Source: Lachnospiraceae bacterium
Lineage (GTDB): Bacteria > Bacillota > Clostridia > Lachnospirales > Lachnospiraceae
DNA: 42,768 bases
Assembly: GCA_021199495.1 (NCBI GenBank)
Contig: JAJQHY010000090.1
Location: 1 to 42,768 of the forward strand
Direction of reading: 5' to 3'
Both the position numbers and the translations under genes were made by a program. The notes beneath the pieces are model-generated. The model was not told the DNA's origin, ran no database searches, and saw only the letters and a list, made by a program, of their open reading frames with translations. The first letter of the stretch is position 1. The number at the start of each line of letters is the position of its first letter. Positions 1 through 7,860 of this stretch are shown here, in pieces.

Positions 1-44
1 ACAGGCTATATAAGGCCTGCAGCGTTTTTGCTTTTATTTAACTG

Positions 45-83
45 TCAAAGTCCCGTATTCTCCCCCTGCTTTTCTTCTTCCAT
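45..83 (-). other. 12-codon mini-ORF behind a strong ribosome site
   Basis: On the minus strand an AGGAGG site (plus-strand CCTCC at 89-93) lies about 5 bases before an ATG at 83. That ATG opens only 12 codons, MEEEKQGENTGL, before TGA. The strong site suggests real initiation, so this may be a leader peptide or the start of a gene broken by a frameshift and continuing off the left edge. No function can be assigned. Confidence 0.3.
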
Positions 84-221
84 TGCAACCTCCTTATAAA
101 TAACCATATCGCAATAATTTTAGCTTTACGCGCCCGATTTGTCAAGGTACCTTGATTTTTCCTTCAGCCGTTCACAGAATTTTCAGATTTCCGTGATTGC
201 ACATGTTTTTTCGGATATTCT

Positions 222-250
222 TTGACATGCAGGAAAAAAGAAAGTATTAT
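222..250 (+). promoter_or_regulatory. Sigma-A promoter of luxS
   Basis: A perfect -35 TTGACA lies at 222-227. After a 17-base spacer comes the -10 box TATTAT at 245-250. Transcription should begin near 257, about 70 bases before the luxS start at 327. Upstream (84-221) I see only AT-rich sequence and no gene. Confidence 0.8.
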
Positions 251-305
251 GTATGATACAGGAGACTGCGGAACGTCTTTTGTGACGCAGTCCATCGTAT
301 CATAC
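251..305 (+). promoter_or_regulatory. Large inverted repeat at the luxS transcription start/leader
   Basis: GTATGATAC (251-259) is perfectly complementary to GTATCATAC (297-305). Inside it, ACTGCG (265-270) pairs with CGCAGT (286-291). The element starts directly after the -10 box and ends six bases before the ribosome site at 311-315. It could act as a leader RNA hairpin or as a repressor operator spanning +1. It does not match any SAM or SAH riboswitch that I recognise. Confidence 0.6.
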
Positions 306-326
306 AAAACAGGAGCTCATTATAAT

Positions 327-806
327 ATGGAAAAAATCGCCAGCTTCACCATAGACCACATCCGCTTAGTACCAGGCATCTACGTCTCCCGCAAGGACAG
401 AATCGGCGCCGAAACCGTCACCACCTTCGACATCCGCATGACCGCCCCCAACAGGGAGCCTGTCATGAACACCGCGGAGGTTCATACGATCGAGCATCTG
501 GGCGCCACCTTCTTACGCAATCATCCGCAGTGGAAGGACCGCGTCATTTATTTCGGTCCCATGGGCTGCAGGACAGGCTTTTACCTGCTGCTTGCCGGAG
601 ACCTTGAAAGTGCAGACATTGTACCGCTGGTGAAGGAAATGTTTACCTTCATGGCCGATTTTGAGGGGGAGGTCCCCGGCGCGTCCCCCAAAGACTGCGG
701 CAATTATCTGGACATGAACCTGAACATGGCGAAATACCTGTCCCGGAGATTTTTAAATGAAGTCATCCACAATATTTCGGAGGAAAGGCTTGTTTATCCA
801 CAGTAA
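327..806 (+). CDS. luxS: S-ribosylhomocysteine lyase LuxS
   Basis: This cytoplasmic metalloenzyme splits S-ribosylhomocysteine into homocysteine and DPD, the precursor of autoinducer-2, in the activated methyl cycle. The 159-residue product has the usual family length. The metal motif HTIEH is at residues 53-57, the catalytic Cys lies in GCRTG near residue 81, and the third metal ligand is Cys124 in PKDCGN. The start at 327 was chosen over an upstream ATG because AGGAG (311-315) precedes it and LuxS homology begins there. It has its own promoter and leader hairpin. The partner enzyme MtnN, which makes the substrate, is encoded about 5 kb downstream on the same strand. Confidence 0.96.
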   Translation: MEKIASFTIDHIRLVPGIYVSRKDRIGAETVTTFDIRMTAPNREPVMNTAEVHTIEHLGATFLRNHPQWKDRVIYFGPMGCRTGFYLLLAGDLESADIVPLVKEMFTFMADFEGEVPGASPKDCGNYLDMNLNMAKYLSRRFLNEVIHNISEERLVYPQ

Positions 807-839
807 CCGGCCGCCTGAAACAGAAAGCAGAGAAATGCA

Positions 840-2420
840 ATGAAAAACATTATCATCATCGGTGCCGGGCCGGCTGGCCTGACCGCGGCATATGAGCTTT
901 TACACAGCGAAAAAAAGGATGATTTCAACATTGTCATTCTGGAGGAATCCGGCGTCATCGGCGGCATTTCCAGGACAGTACGAGTTGCCGGTTTAAACGG
1001 CAGTAACGGACGCGGCAACCGGATGGATATCGGCGGACACCGCTTCTTTTCCAAGGATCAGGAAGTCATGGACTGGTGGGCAAAGATGATGCCCCTCCAG
1101 GGGGCGGACGCCTTTGATGACAAAAAACTGGGCAGGGAAAAGAAGCTAACTCCCGGCGGACCGGATCCGGAGACAGAGGACCGTGTCATGCTGCTGCGCC
1201 AGCGCGTCAGCCGCATTTATTACAAGCATAAATTTTTCGATTATCCTATCACGCTGAAATGGCAGACCCTTTATAATATGGGTTTTTTCACAACGATGCG
1301 GGCTGGCTTTTCCTATCTGGCAAGCTGCCTGAAAAAACTCCCCGAAACCTCTCTGGAAAATTTCTACCGCAACCGTTTCGGGAAAGTACTCTATTCCATG
1401 TTCTTTGAAGGTTACACGGAAAAACTCTGGGGCAGGCACCCGAGCGAGATCTCCGCGGACTGGGGTGCCCAGCGCGTGAAGGGTCTCTCTGTCACGGCCA
1501 TTGTGAAGGATGTATTCGGCAAACTTTTCGGCGGCAAAAACCGCAAGGTCGAGACCTCCCTGATCGAGGAATTCTGGTATCCGAAGTTCGGTCCGGGACA
1601 GTTATGGGAAACCGTGGCGAAAGAAGTGCAAAAGGCCGGCGGGCAGATTTTATTTCACAGCGCTGTCACCGGTTTTGAGAAAAATAAAGACGGAGCCATT
1701 ACGGCCGTGCTTTATGAGACAAAAGAAGGTTCCATGCGCATGGATGCGGATATCGTCCTCTCCAGCATGCCCATAAAAGACCTGGTAGCCGGTATGCCGG
1801 ATGCGCCGGCTTGTGTCAGGCGGATTGCGGACGGGCTTCCGTACCGGGACTTTGTGACGGTGGGACTTTTGGTACCATCTCTTCAGCTTGTCAATGAAAC
1901 GAAGATTAAGACCCTAAATAACCTGGTGCCGGACTGCTGGATTTACGTCCAGGACACCGGCGTAAAGCTGGGGCGCATCCAGATTTTCAACAACTGGTCC
2001 CCTTACATGGTGGAGGATCCGGAGCACTCGGTCTTTATCGGTCTGGAATACTTCTGCCAGGAGGGCGACGATTTCTGGAATATGTCGTCCAAAGACTGTG
2101 CAGACTTTGCCATAAAGGAGCTGGTGTCCATGGGTGTGTTGCGCTCCGCGAAGGATGTCATCGGATTCCACCGGGAGCGGGTGAAAAAGGCCTATCCGGC
2201 GTATTTTGACACCTACGATGAGATCTGCACCGTACAGGAGTGGCTGGACGGCATGGGCAATCTGTACTGCATCGGCCGCAACGGTCAGCACCGCTATAAT
2301 AATATGGATCACTCCATGGCAACAGCCTTTGAAGCGGTCAAAAATATCTTAAGCGGCCGTACAGACAAGCAGAATGTCTGGAATGTGAACACCGAGCAGG
2401 AATATCATGAAGAAAAATAA
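840..2420 (+). CDS. FAD/NAD(P)-dependent oxidoreductase (amine-oxidase / UDP-galactopyranose-mutase-like fold)
   Basis: The 526-residue product opens with a classical dinucleotide-binding fold, [18 protein letters not shown] (residues 4-21). This is followed by an acidic end-of-strand residue and a GGHRFF segment typical of the protoporphyrinogen-oxidase/amine-oxidase superfamily. A second FAD contact is expected near the C-terminus, where [14 protein letters not shown] occurs. Relatives in Firmicutes and Bacteroidetes often sit in surface-polysaccharide clusters and are annotated only as FAD-dependent oxidoreductases. The substrate cannot be read from sequence. It begins 33 bases after luxS and is probably co-transcribed. 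Its 3' end overlaps a small ORF at 2407. Confidence 0.8.
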   Translation: MKNIIIIGAGPAGLTAAYELLHSEKKDDFNIVILEESGVIGGISRTVRVAGLNGSNGRGNRMDIGGHRFFSKDQEVMDWWAKMMPLQGADAFDDKKLGREKKLTPGGPDPETEDRVMLLRQRVSRIYYKHKFFDYPITLKWQTLYNMGFFTTMRAGFSYLASCLKKLPETSLENFYRNRFGKVLYSMFFEGYTEKLWGRHPSEISADWGAQRVKGLSVTAIVKDVFGKLFGGKNRKVETSLIEEFWYPKFGPGQLWETVAKEVQKAGGQILFHSAVTGFEKNKDGAITAVLYETKEGSMRMDADIVLSSMPIKDLVAGMPDAPACVRRIADGLPYRDFVTVGLLVPSLQLVNETKIKTLNNLVPDCWIYVQDTGVKLGRIQIFNNWSPYMVEDPEHSVFIGLEYFCQEGDDFWNMSSKDCADFAIKELVSMGVLRSAKDVIGFHRERVKKAYPAYFDTYDEICTVQEWLDGMGNLYCIGRNGQHRYNNMDHSMATAFEAVKNILSGRTDKQNVWNVNTEQEYHEEK

Positions 2421-2508
2421 GACTGATTTTCCGCACGCAGAATCACATCTGGCAAACAGTCCGATAAGCAAACTGCTCAAATACGGAATTATGAGGGAAA
2501 CAACATGA
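2407..2508 (+). other. 33-codon ORF bridging the oxidoreductase and proB
   Basis: An ATG at 2407 lies inside the last codons of the oxidoreductase gene. It opens 33 codons that stop at TGA 2506-2508, overlapping the proB start as ATGA. The peptide ends in SKLLKYGIMRETT. The KLLKYGI stretch resembles the beginning of a membrane protein such as GtrA, but it then stops. It may be a translational-coupling ORF or the stump of a deleted gene. Both readings are inference. Confidence 0.3.
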
Positions 2509-3281
2509 GAATCGTAGTCAAAGTCGGCACCTCCACCCTGGCGCATGCCACCGGCAATACCAATATCCGCCGCGTGGAAACCCTGTGCAGAGTGCTAAGC
2601 GACATCAAAAATGCGGGGCACGAGGTGCTTTTAGTCTCCTCCGGTGCTACCGGTATGGGCTCCGGCAAGCTGGGCTTATTGAAAAAGCCCGAGGACATCG
2701 CCACCAAGCAGGCGGCCGCCGCCGTCGGCCAGTGCGAGCTGATGTACACCTATGACAGATTATTTCAGCAGTATAATCATTGTGTGGCACAGGTGCTCTT
2801 AACCCGTTCGGATATTGAGGATCCCGCCCGCAGGGAACACCTGCGCAATACCTTTTCGCGCCTCTTAGACTTCCACGTTCTGCCCGTCATCAATGAAAAT
2901 GACTCTGTCGCCACGGAGGAATTTTTCATCGGGGAAAATGACTCCCTGGCGGCTTTAGTTTCAACGATTGTGGACGCGGATCTGGTGGTGCTGCTCTCCG
3001 ACATCGACGGCCTGTTCACTGCGGATCCGCACAAAAATCCAGAAGCAAAGCTGATTGAGGAAGTCACCGAGATAACCCCCGAAATGCGCCAACAGGCAGG
3101 CGGCAGCTTAAGCGGCCTCGGCAGCGGCGGTATGTCCGCTAAACTGAATGCCGCGCAGATTGCCATGGACGCCGGAATTGACATGATTATCGCCAACGGC
3201 TCGCATCCGGAAGTTTTATATGATATTATCGAAGGGCAAAAGGTTGACACCCGTTTTCTTGCCGGAAAGGAGTACGCATGA
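2505..3281 (+). CDS. proB: Glutamate 5-kinase ProB (short form without PUA domain)
   Basis: ProB phosphorylates L-glutamate to gamma-glutamyl phosphate, the first and feedback-regulated step of proline synthesis. The 258-residue product is a complete amino-acid-kinase domain: the N-terminal phosphate loop VVKVGTSTL, the VSSGATGMG segment, the INENDSV glutamate/nucleotide region near residue 130, and SGLGSGGMSAKL near residue 205. The C-terminal PUA domain of longer homologues such as E. coli ProB is absent, which is common in clostridia. GAGGG lies about 7 bases upstream of the start. The stop overlaps the proA start as ATGA (3278-3281), indicating translational coupling. Confidence 0.95.
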   Translation: MRIVVKVGTSTLAHATGNTNIRRVETLCRVLSDIKNAGHEVLLVSSGATGMGSGKLGLLKKPEDIATKQAAAAVGQCELMYTYDRLFQQYNHCVAQVLLTRSDIEDPARREHLRNTFSRLLDFHVLPVINENDSVATEEFFIGENDSLAALVSTIVDADLVVLLSDIDGLFTADPHKNPEAKLIEEVTEITPEMRQQAGGSLSGLGSGGMSAKLNAAQIAMDAGIDMIIANGSHPEVLYDIIEGQKVDTRFLAGKEYA

Positions 3282-4536
3282 TAACCACCGCCGAAATTCT
3301 GACACGTGCGAAAGCCTCTGCGCCGACACTTCTGACCACTGATACAGAGAAAAAAACCGGGCGTTAAATACCATGGCGGATGCCCTGCTTACACATACGG
3401 ACAATATTTTAGCAGAAAACGCAAAGGATATGGAGCACGCAAAGGGCCATATTTCAGACGTGATGCTGGACCGTCTGCTTTTGACGAAAGCCCGCATTCA
3501 GGGAATGGCGGACGGCATCCGCGCAGTCGCCGCGCTGCCGGACCCGGTGGGACGCGTTTTAAAAGAAACCATACGTCCTGACGGCCTCGTGATTCAGAAG
3601 CGTTCTGTTCCAATGGGCGTCATCGCCATCATTTACGAGAGCAGGCCGAATGTGACAAGCGACGCCGCGGCTCTGTGCTTTAAGAGCGGCAACGCCTGTG
3701 TGCTGCGGAGCGGCAAGGAAGCCTTCCTCTCTGCGAACGCCATCACGGCCGCCCTGCGTGAAGGTCTGAAAACGACCGGTTTCAACGAGAATCTGGTGCA
3801 GCTTATACAGGACACCACACGGCAAAGCTCCATGGAGCTGATGACCGCCACCGGCTATGTTGACCTGCTCATCCCCAGAGGCGGCGCGGGCCTGATCAAA
3901 GCCTGTGTGGAAAACGCCACCGTCAACTGTATCGAGACCGGCACCGGCATCTGCCATGTCTATGTGGACAAGGCCGCCGATCTTTCCATGGCACTGGACA
4001 TCATCGAAAACGCCAAAACCAGCCGCCCCAGCGTCTGCAACGCGGAGGAAGTCTGCGTGGTGCATTCCGCTGTCGCGGATGAATTTTTGCCCCTGCTGAG
4101 AGAAAGACTTGTGGATAAGCGCGCGGCTGCGGGCCTGACACCTGTGGAGCTTCGCCTGGATGAACGCGCGGCGCAGATCATTCCGGGAACCCCGGCCGGT
4201 CCGAATGATTTCGACACTGAGTTTCTGGACTATATTCTGGCGGTGAAGGTTGTGGATTCCATTGAGGAAGCCATCGCGCATATTTCCGCGCACTCCACCC
4301 ATCACTCCGAGGCGATTGTCACCTCTGATCCCGCCACGGCGGATTTATTTACCCTCTCCATTGACGCGGCGGCGGTATATGTGAACGCCTCCACCCGTTT
4401 TACGGACGGCGGCGAGTTCGGCTTAGGCTGTGAGATGGGAATTTCCACGCAGAAGCTGCACGCCAGGGGACCAATGGGACTGGAGGAACTGAATACGTAT
4501 AAATATATGATTCGTGGGAACGGCCACGTTCGGTAA
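3278..4536 (+). CDS. proA: Gamma-glutamyl phosphate reductase ProA, reading frame broken at an A7 run
   Basis: ProA reduces gamma-glutamyl phosphate with NADPH to glutamate semialdehyde, the second proline step. The natural start is the ATG at 3278, coupled to proB. It reads [15 protein letters not shown], a typical ProA N-terminus, but hits a stop at 3365. The rest of the protein is open from 3373 in another frame. The break coincides with seven A residues at 3350-3356. Re-reading one base there (-1 slippage on A AAA AAA) gives [15 protein letters not shown], exactly the expected family sequence. The remaining 387 codons are intact, including the catalytic-Cys region [11 protein letters not shown]. 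It is either a sequencing or assembly error, a recent mutation, or frameshift-dependent expression. Initiation at ATG 3373 has no good ribosome site. Confidence 0.9.
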
Positions 4537-4540
4537 TGGT

Positions 4541-4599
4541 ATGACCGGCTTTCCATGCGGGGCATTGACGTTTTCTGAATAACCGGCATGGCCGGTCAT
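4541..4599 (+). repeat. Inverted repeat between proA and proC
   Basis: ATGACCGGC (4541-4549) is perfectly complementary to GCCGGTCAT (4591-4599). The right arm ends three bases before the proC ribosome site AAGGAG (4603-4608), so the structure could influence proC translation. There is no T-tract after it, so it is not an intrinsic terminator. Confidence 0.4.
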
Positions 4600-4614
4600 G
4601 TAAAGGAGCATTTT

Positions 4615-5418
4615 ATGAATACAGTTGGTTTCATCGGCTGCGGCAATATGGGTTCCGCCATTGCCACAGCCGTCGCAAAGGCCATCGAACCTTCGCAGAT
4701 TCTGTTGGCCAATAAAACAGCCTCCAAAGCGGAGGCCCTCGCCGCCTCTCTGGGCTGTCAGGCAGGCAGCAACGCGAAAGCGGCAGAAAACTGCACCTAT
4801 ATTTTCCTGGGCGTGAAGCCGCAGATGATGGCGGACATGCTCACTCCCTTACAGCCGGTTTTACGTGAACGGACGGATGCGTTCGTCCTGGTCACCATGG
4901 CCGCGGGCCTTACCATCGCGGACATCCAGGCCATGGCCGACGGTTCATATCCGGTCATCCGCATTATGCCCAACACCCCTGTGGCCATCGGGCAGGGCAT
5001 GATTCAGGCCTGCGCCTCCCCTGAAGTGACAGAATGCACACTTGCGGAATTTCAGATGTTCATGAAAGAATGCGGACGGCTGGATTTTCTGCCCGAGCAT
5101 CTGATCGACGCGGCGAGCGCCCTCTCCGGCTGCGGCCCCGCCTACGTATATCTGTTTCTCGAGGCCCTCGCGGACGGCGCCGTGGAATGCGGTCTGCCCC
5201 GGCAGAAAGCTTATGAATACGCCAGCCAGACTCTGATCGGCGCAGCCTCCATGGTCCTTGAGACAGGCAGACATCCCGGTGAACTAAAAGACGCAGTCTG
5301 CTCCCCCGGCGGCACGACCATCGCGGGCGTACATGCGCTGGAGCGCGACGGCCTGCGCAACGCGGCTATGGACGCGGTGAAGGCCGCATATGACAGGACA
5401 GCCGCTCTGAAAAAATAA
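4615..5418 (+). CDS. proC: Pyrroline-5-carboxylate reductase ProC
   Basis: ProC completes proline synthesis by reducing pyrroline-5-carboxylate with NAD(P)H. The 267-residue protein begins with the Rossmann motif VGFIGCGNMGSAIA. It has the central LGVKPQ and RIMPNTP segments and the conserved C-terminal signature, GCGPAY near residue 178 followed by VCSPGGTTIAG near residue 225. The ATG at 4615 is chosen because AAAGGAG (4602-4608) precedes it and the Rossmann motif follows at once. An ORF start 27 bases upstream is ignored. With proB and the broken proA it makes a complete glutamate-to-proline pathway. Confidence 0.96.
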   Translation: MNTVGFIGCGNMGSAIATAVAKAIEPSQILLANKTASKAEALAASLGCQAGSNAKAAENCTYIFLGVKPQMMADMLTPLQPVLRERTDAFVLVTMAAGLTIADIQAMADGSYPVIRIMPNTPVAIGQGMIQACASPEVTECTLAEFQMFMKECGRLDFLPEHLIDAASALSGCGPAYVYLFLEALADGAVECGLPRQKAYEYASQTLIGAASMVLETGRHPGELKDAVCSPGGTTIAGVHALERDGLRNAAMDAVKAAYDRTAALKK

Positions 5419-5559
5419 CGCATGCATTCAATGTCCGGTTGTTTGAGAACCATATCTGCGAGACACAGTCGTTTTGACGCCCCGCTGTTTTCAGACCCGG
5501 CGATTTTGAAACCCGGCCATTTACACCCTGCAGTAAGCAAAACAGAGGAGATTTCTAAA

Positions 5560-6264
5560 ATGAACAAACTCGGAATTATCGGCGCCATGGACCTGGAGGT
5601 TGCCGCTTTAAAAGAGCAGATGAACTGCACGCGCAGGATGACCCGCGCGGGAATGGATTTCTGGGAAGGTACCTTAAACGGCACGGCTGTTGTCATCGTG
5701 CAGAGCGGCATCGGCAAGGTTCTGGCCGGCATCTGTGTGCAGATTCTGGCCGACAAATTTGAGGTGACCCATGTCATCAATACCGGCGTAGCCGGTTCCC
5801 TGAACGCAGATCTGGATATCGGCGATATTGTAGTATCCAGGGACGCCGTCTACCATGATTTTGATGTGACAAAGCTGGGCTACGCGCCCGGTCAGGTGCC
5901 CGGCCGCAGCGAGGTCGCCTTTGCGGCAGATCCGGCACTCATTGACGCAGCTGTGGAGAGCTGTAAGCGAGTGAATCCCGATATCCACTGCCTGGTCGGA
6001 CGCGTTGCGAGCGGTGACCAGTTTATTTCCGACAAGACCACAAAAGAGCGCATTATCAGCGGCTTTGCCGGTTATTGCGCTGAAATGGAGGGCTGCGCTA
6101 TCGCCCAGGCGGCTACTGCCAACTCCATCCCCTTTGTTATTATCCGCGCCATCTCCGACAAGGCTGATGACAGCGCTAAGATGGATTATCCCACCTTCGA
6201 AAAAGCCGCCGCTCACCACAGTGCCCTGCTGGTGGCAGACCTGATTAAAAAATTTGCGGATTAA
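5560..6264 (+). CDS. mtnN: 5'-methylthioadenosine / S-adenosylhomocysteine nucleosidase (MtnN, Pfs)
   Basis: MtnN removes adenine from S-adenosylhomocysteine and methylthioadenosine. The product of the first reaction is the LuxS substrate. The 234-residue protein shows the family start LGIIGAMDLEV with the catalytic Glu (residue 12), the central NTGVAGSLN phosphate/ribose-binding segment, MEGCAIAQ in the ribose site, and RAISDKAD with the catalytic Asp near the C-terminus. The ATG at 5560 follows AGAGGAG (5544-5550); upstream in-frame ATGs lack such a site. The 5419-5559 gap holds no recognisable gene or terminator, so it may be co-transcribed with proC. Confidence 0.95.
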   Translation: MNKLGIIGAMDLEVAALKEQMNCTRRMTRAGMDFWEGTLNGTAVVIVQSGIGKVLAGICVQILADKFEVTHVINTGVAGSLNADLDIGDIVVSRDAVYHDFDVTKLGYAPGQVPGRSEVAFAADPALIDAAVESCKRVNPDIHCLVGRVASGDQFISDKTTKERIISGFAGYCAEMEGCAIAQAATANSIPFVIIRAISDKADDSAKMDYPTFEKAAAHHSALLVADLIKKFAD

Positions 6265-6324
6265 AAAGGCCGGCCGACGAAGGATCTGGTTCGAAGGTCG
6301 CAGGCCAAAAAGGATATCCGTCAA

Positions 6325-6369
6325 AAAGCGGCCGGAAAGCATCAGACACTTTCCGGCCGCTTTATTTTT
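6325..6369. terminator. Bidirectional intrinsic terminator between mtnN and gtrA
   Basis: AAAGCGGCCGGAAAG (6325-6339) pairs perfectly over 15 bases with CTTTCCGGCCGCTTT (6349-6363) around a 9-base loop. A T-rich tract follows on the plus strand and an A run (6323-6327) precedes it, so it can stop transcription from both convergent genes. Confidence 0.92.
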
Positions 6370-6805
6370 ATTCTTCCTTTTTCTTTTTAAACACCAGCAT
6401 CTTGCTGAAAATATAATTCGCGATGGTCACAAAGACCGCCGTGATAAAGGTGCCGACATACACATTCACACCCGCAAAGGTAAAAATCTGCATCATTACG
6501 ATGTCCATTACCATGGTCGAGAGGCGCGAGGCCACAAAGCCCGATGCTTCCTTTAAAATCTGCGGATTTTTGCTCTTAAAAACAAAGTGCCGGTTCATCG
6601 GGTAGGCGAAAATCACGCCCGCGGTCCAGTTGACCAGGCTTAAGACGAAATTCTGCAGATTCGTGGGATACGCTGTACCGCCGAAGACAAACAGGTTAAA
6701 TAAAAACTTAGTACCCCAGGAAACGATGGTGGTCATAACGCCAACGATCAGGTAGACGATGATTTCCTCATGCTGTTTATAAAGGTCCCTGCATTTTTGT
6801 ATCAT
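6368..6805 (-). CDS. GtrA family membrane protein
   Basis: This small membrane protein has 145 residues and four predicted membrane segments, near residues 16-38, 45-65 (with NWTAGVIFAYPMNRHFVF just after), 88-108 and 112-132. The MNRHFVFKSK motif after the second segment is characteristic of GtrA proteins. These are thought to help move lipid-linked sugars across the membrane during cell-wall or O-antigen glycosylation. AAAGGAG sits about 10 bases before the ATG. It follows the dehydrogenase gene by 39 bases, probably in one operon. Its partner glycosyltransferase is not visible here. Confidence 0.88.
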   Translation of the reverse strand: MIQKCRDLYKQHEEIIVYLIVGVMTTIVSWGTKFLFNLFVFGGTAYPTNLQNFVLSLVNWTAGVIFAYPMNRHFVFKSKNPQILKEASGFVASRLSTMVMDIVMMQIFTFAGVNVYVGTFITAVFVTIANYIFSKMLVFKKKKEE

Positions 6806-6844
6806 TGAAAAAAGACTCCTTTTACCAGTGGATTACCTCTGTCG

Positions 6845-7804
6845 CTACAGATTTACCACATTTCTGATCTGACCGTTCTGATAAGCACGTATATTCTCAT
6901 GCACCTCGCTCACGCAGCGGATGCGGGCTTCCACGCTCGCCCAGGCCAGATGCGGCGTGATAAACAGCTTCTGTGAATCCTGAATGGTACCCAACGGGTT
7001 GTCCGCGGCAATCGGCTCCTTCTCCAGCACATCCAGGCCGGCAGCAGCAATCGTTCCCTCCATCAGCGCCTGATACAGATCCTGATTATTCACCACCGGG
7101 CCACGTGCCACATTAATCAGAACCGCCGTCTGCTTCATTTTGCGCAGCGCATTCAGATCAATTAAATTGCGTGTGAGGTCGCTCAACGGACAGTGCAGGG
7201 AAAGGAAATCGCTTTCCTTTAATAAGGTATCAAAATCCACCCTCTCATACTCCGTCACAGTGCTCTTGCCGGTCACGGAGTAAAAGATGACCTTACACCC
7301 AAACGCTGTCGCGATCTGGGCTACCTTGCGGCCAATGTTGCCCATGCCCACAATGCCCCAGGTCTTGCCGTCCAGCTCACCGAAGGGGATGTCAAAATTG
7401 GAAAAGCGCTGCTGCGCACCGTAAGCGCCGCTCTTGACATAGTTGTCATAATAAGGCAGCTTCTCATACAGGTAGAGTGCCAGCGCGAAGGTATGCTGCG
7501 CCACCGCCGCCGTGGAATAATTGACCACGTTGGCGACGCGGATGCCGCGCTGCCTGCAGTATTCGATATCCACATTGTCATAGCCGGTCGCCAGCTCACA
7601 GATCAGCTTCACCTGCGGAGCATCCTTTAACGTCGCCTCGTTCAACGGCGCCTTGTTGGCCACGACCACCTCTGCGTCCGCAATTCTCTCCCGCACTTCA
7701 TCTGGCGTTACCGTATTCCAGTAATAGGTGGTTTCCCCCAGATCATCAAAACTGACATCAATGTCAGTTCCCGCGCTGTTGCGCTCCAGTACTACGATCT
7801 TCAT
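6845..7804 (-). CDS. D-2-hydroxyacid dehydrogenase (glycerate dehydrogenase / hydroxypyruvate reductase-like)
   Basis: This is a 319-residue NAD-dependent dehydrogenase of the D-isomer family, which interconverts 2-oxo acids and D-2-hydroxy acids. It has the cofactor motif GIVGMGNIGRKVA (near residue 150), the catalytic Arg in NVARGPVVN, the Glu in VLEKEP and the His in TPHLAWAS. Hydroxypyruvate/glycerate is the likely substrate class by resemblance, but the sequence does not prove it. AAGGAG precedes the ATG by 7 bases. It lies 56 bases after the GH42 gene, so it could act on a product of sugar catabolism. That link is inference. Confidence 0.9.
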   Translation of the reverse strand: MKIVVLERNSAGTDIDVSFDDLGETTYYWNTVTPDEVRERIADAEVVVANKAPLNEATLKDAPQVKLICELATGYDNVDIEYCRQRGIRVANVVNYSTAAVAQHTFALALYLYEKLPYYDNYVKSGAYGAQQRFSNFDIPFGELDGKTWGIVGMGNIGRKVAQIATAFGCKVIFYSVTGKSTVTEYERVDFDTLLKESDFLSLHCPLSDLTRNLIDLNALRKMKQTAVLINVARGPVVNNQDLYQALMEGTIAAAGLDVLEKEPIAADNPLGTIQDSQKLFITPHLAWASVEARIRCVSEVHENIRAYQNGQIRNVVNL

Positions 7805-7860
7805 CTTCGCTCTCCTTCGTCATTTTATCGTACTCCGGCAGCCTGATGCCGGAACCTTCC

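Noticed and set aside
251-305. SAM or SAH riboswitch ahead of luxS
   Set aside because: A hairpin is there, but the multi-helix junctions and conserved cores of SAM-I/II and SAH riboswitches are not, and the element begins before the predicted +1.
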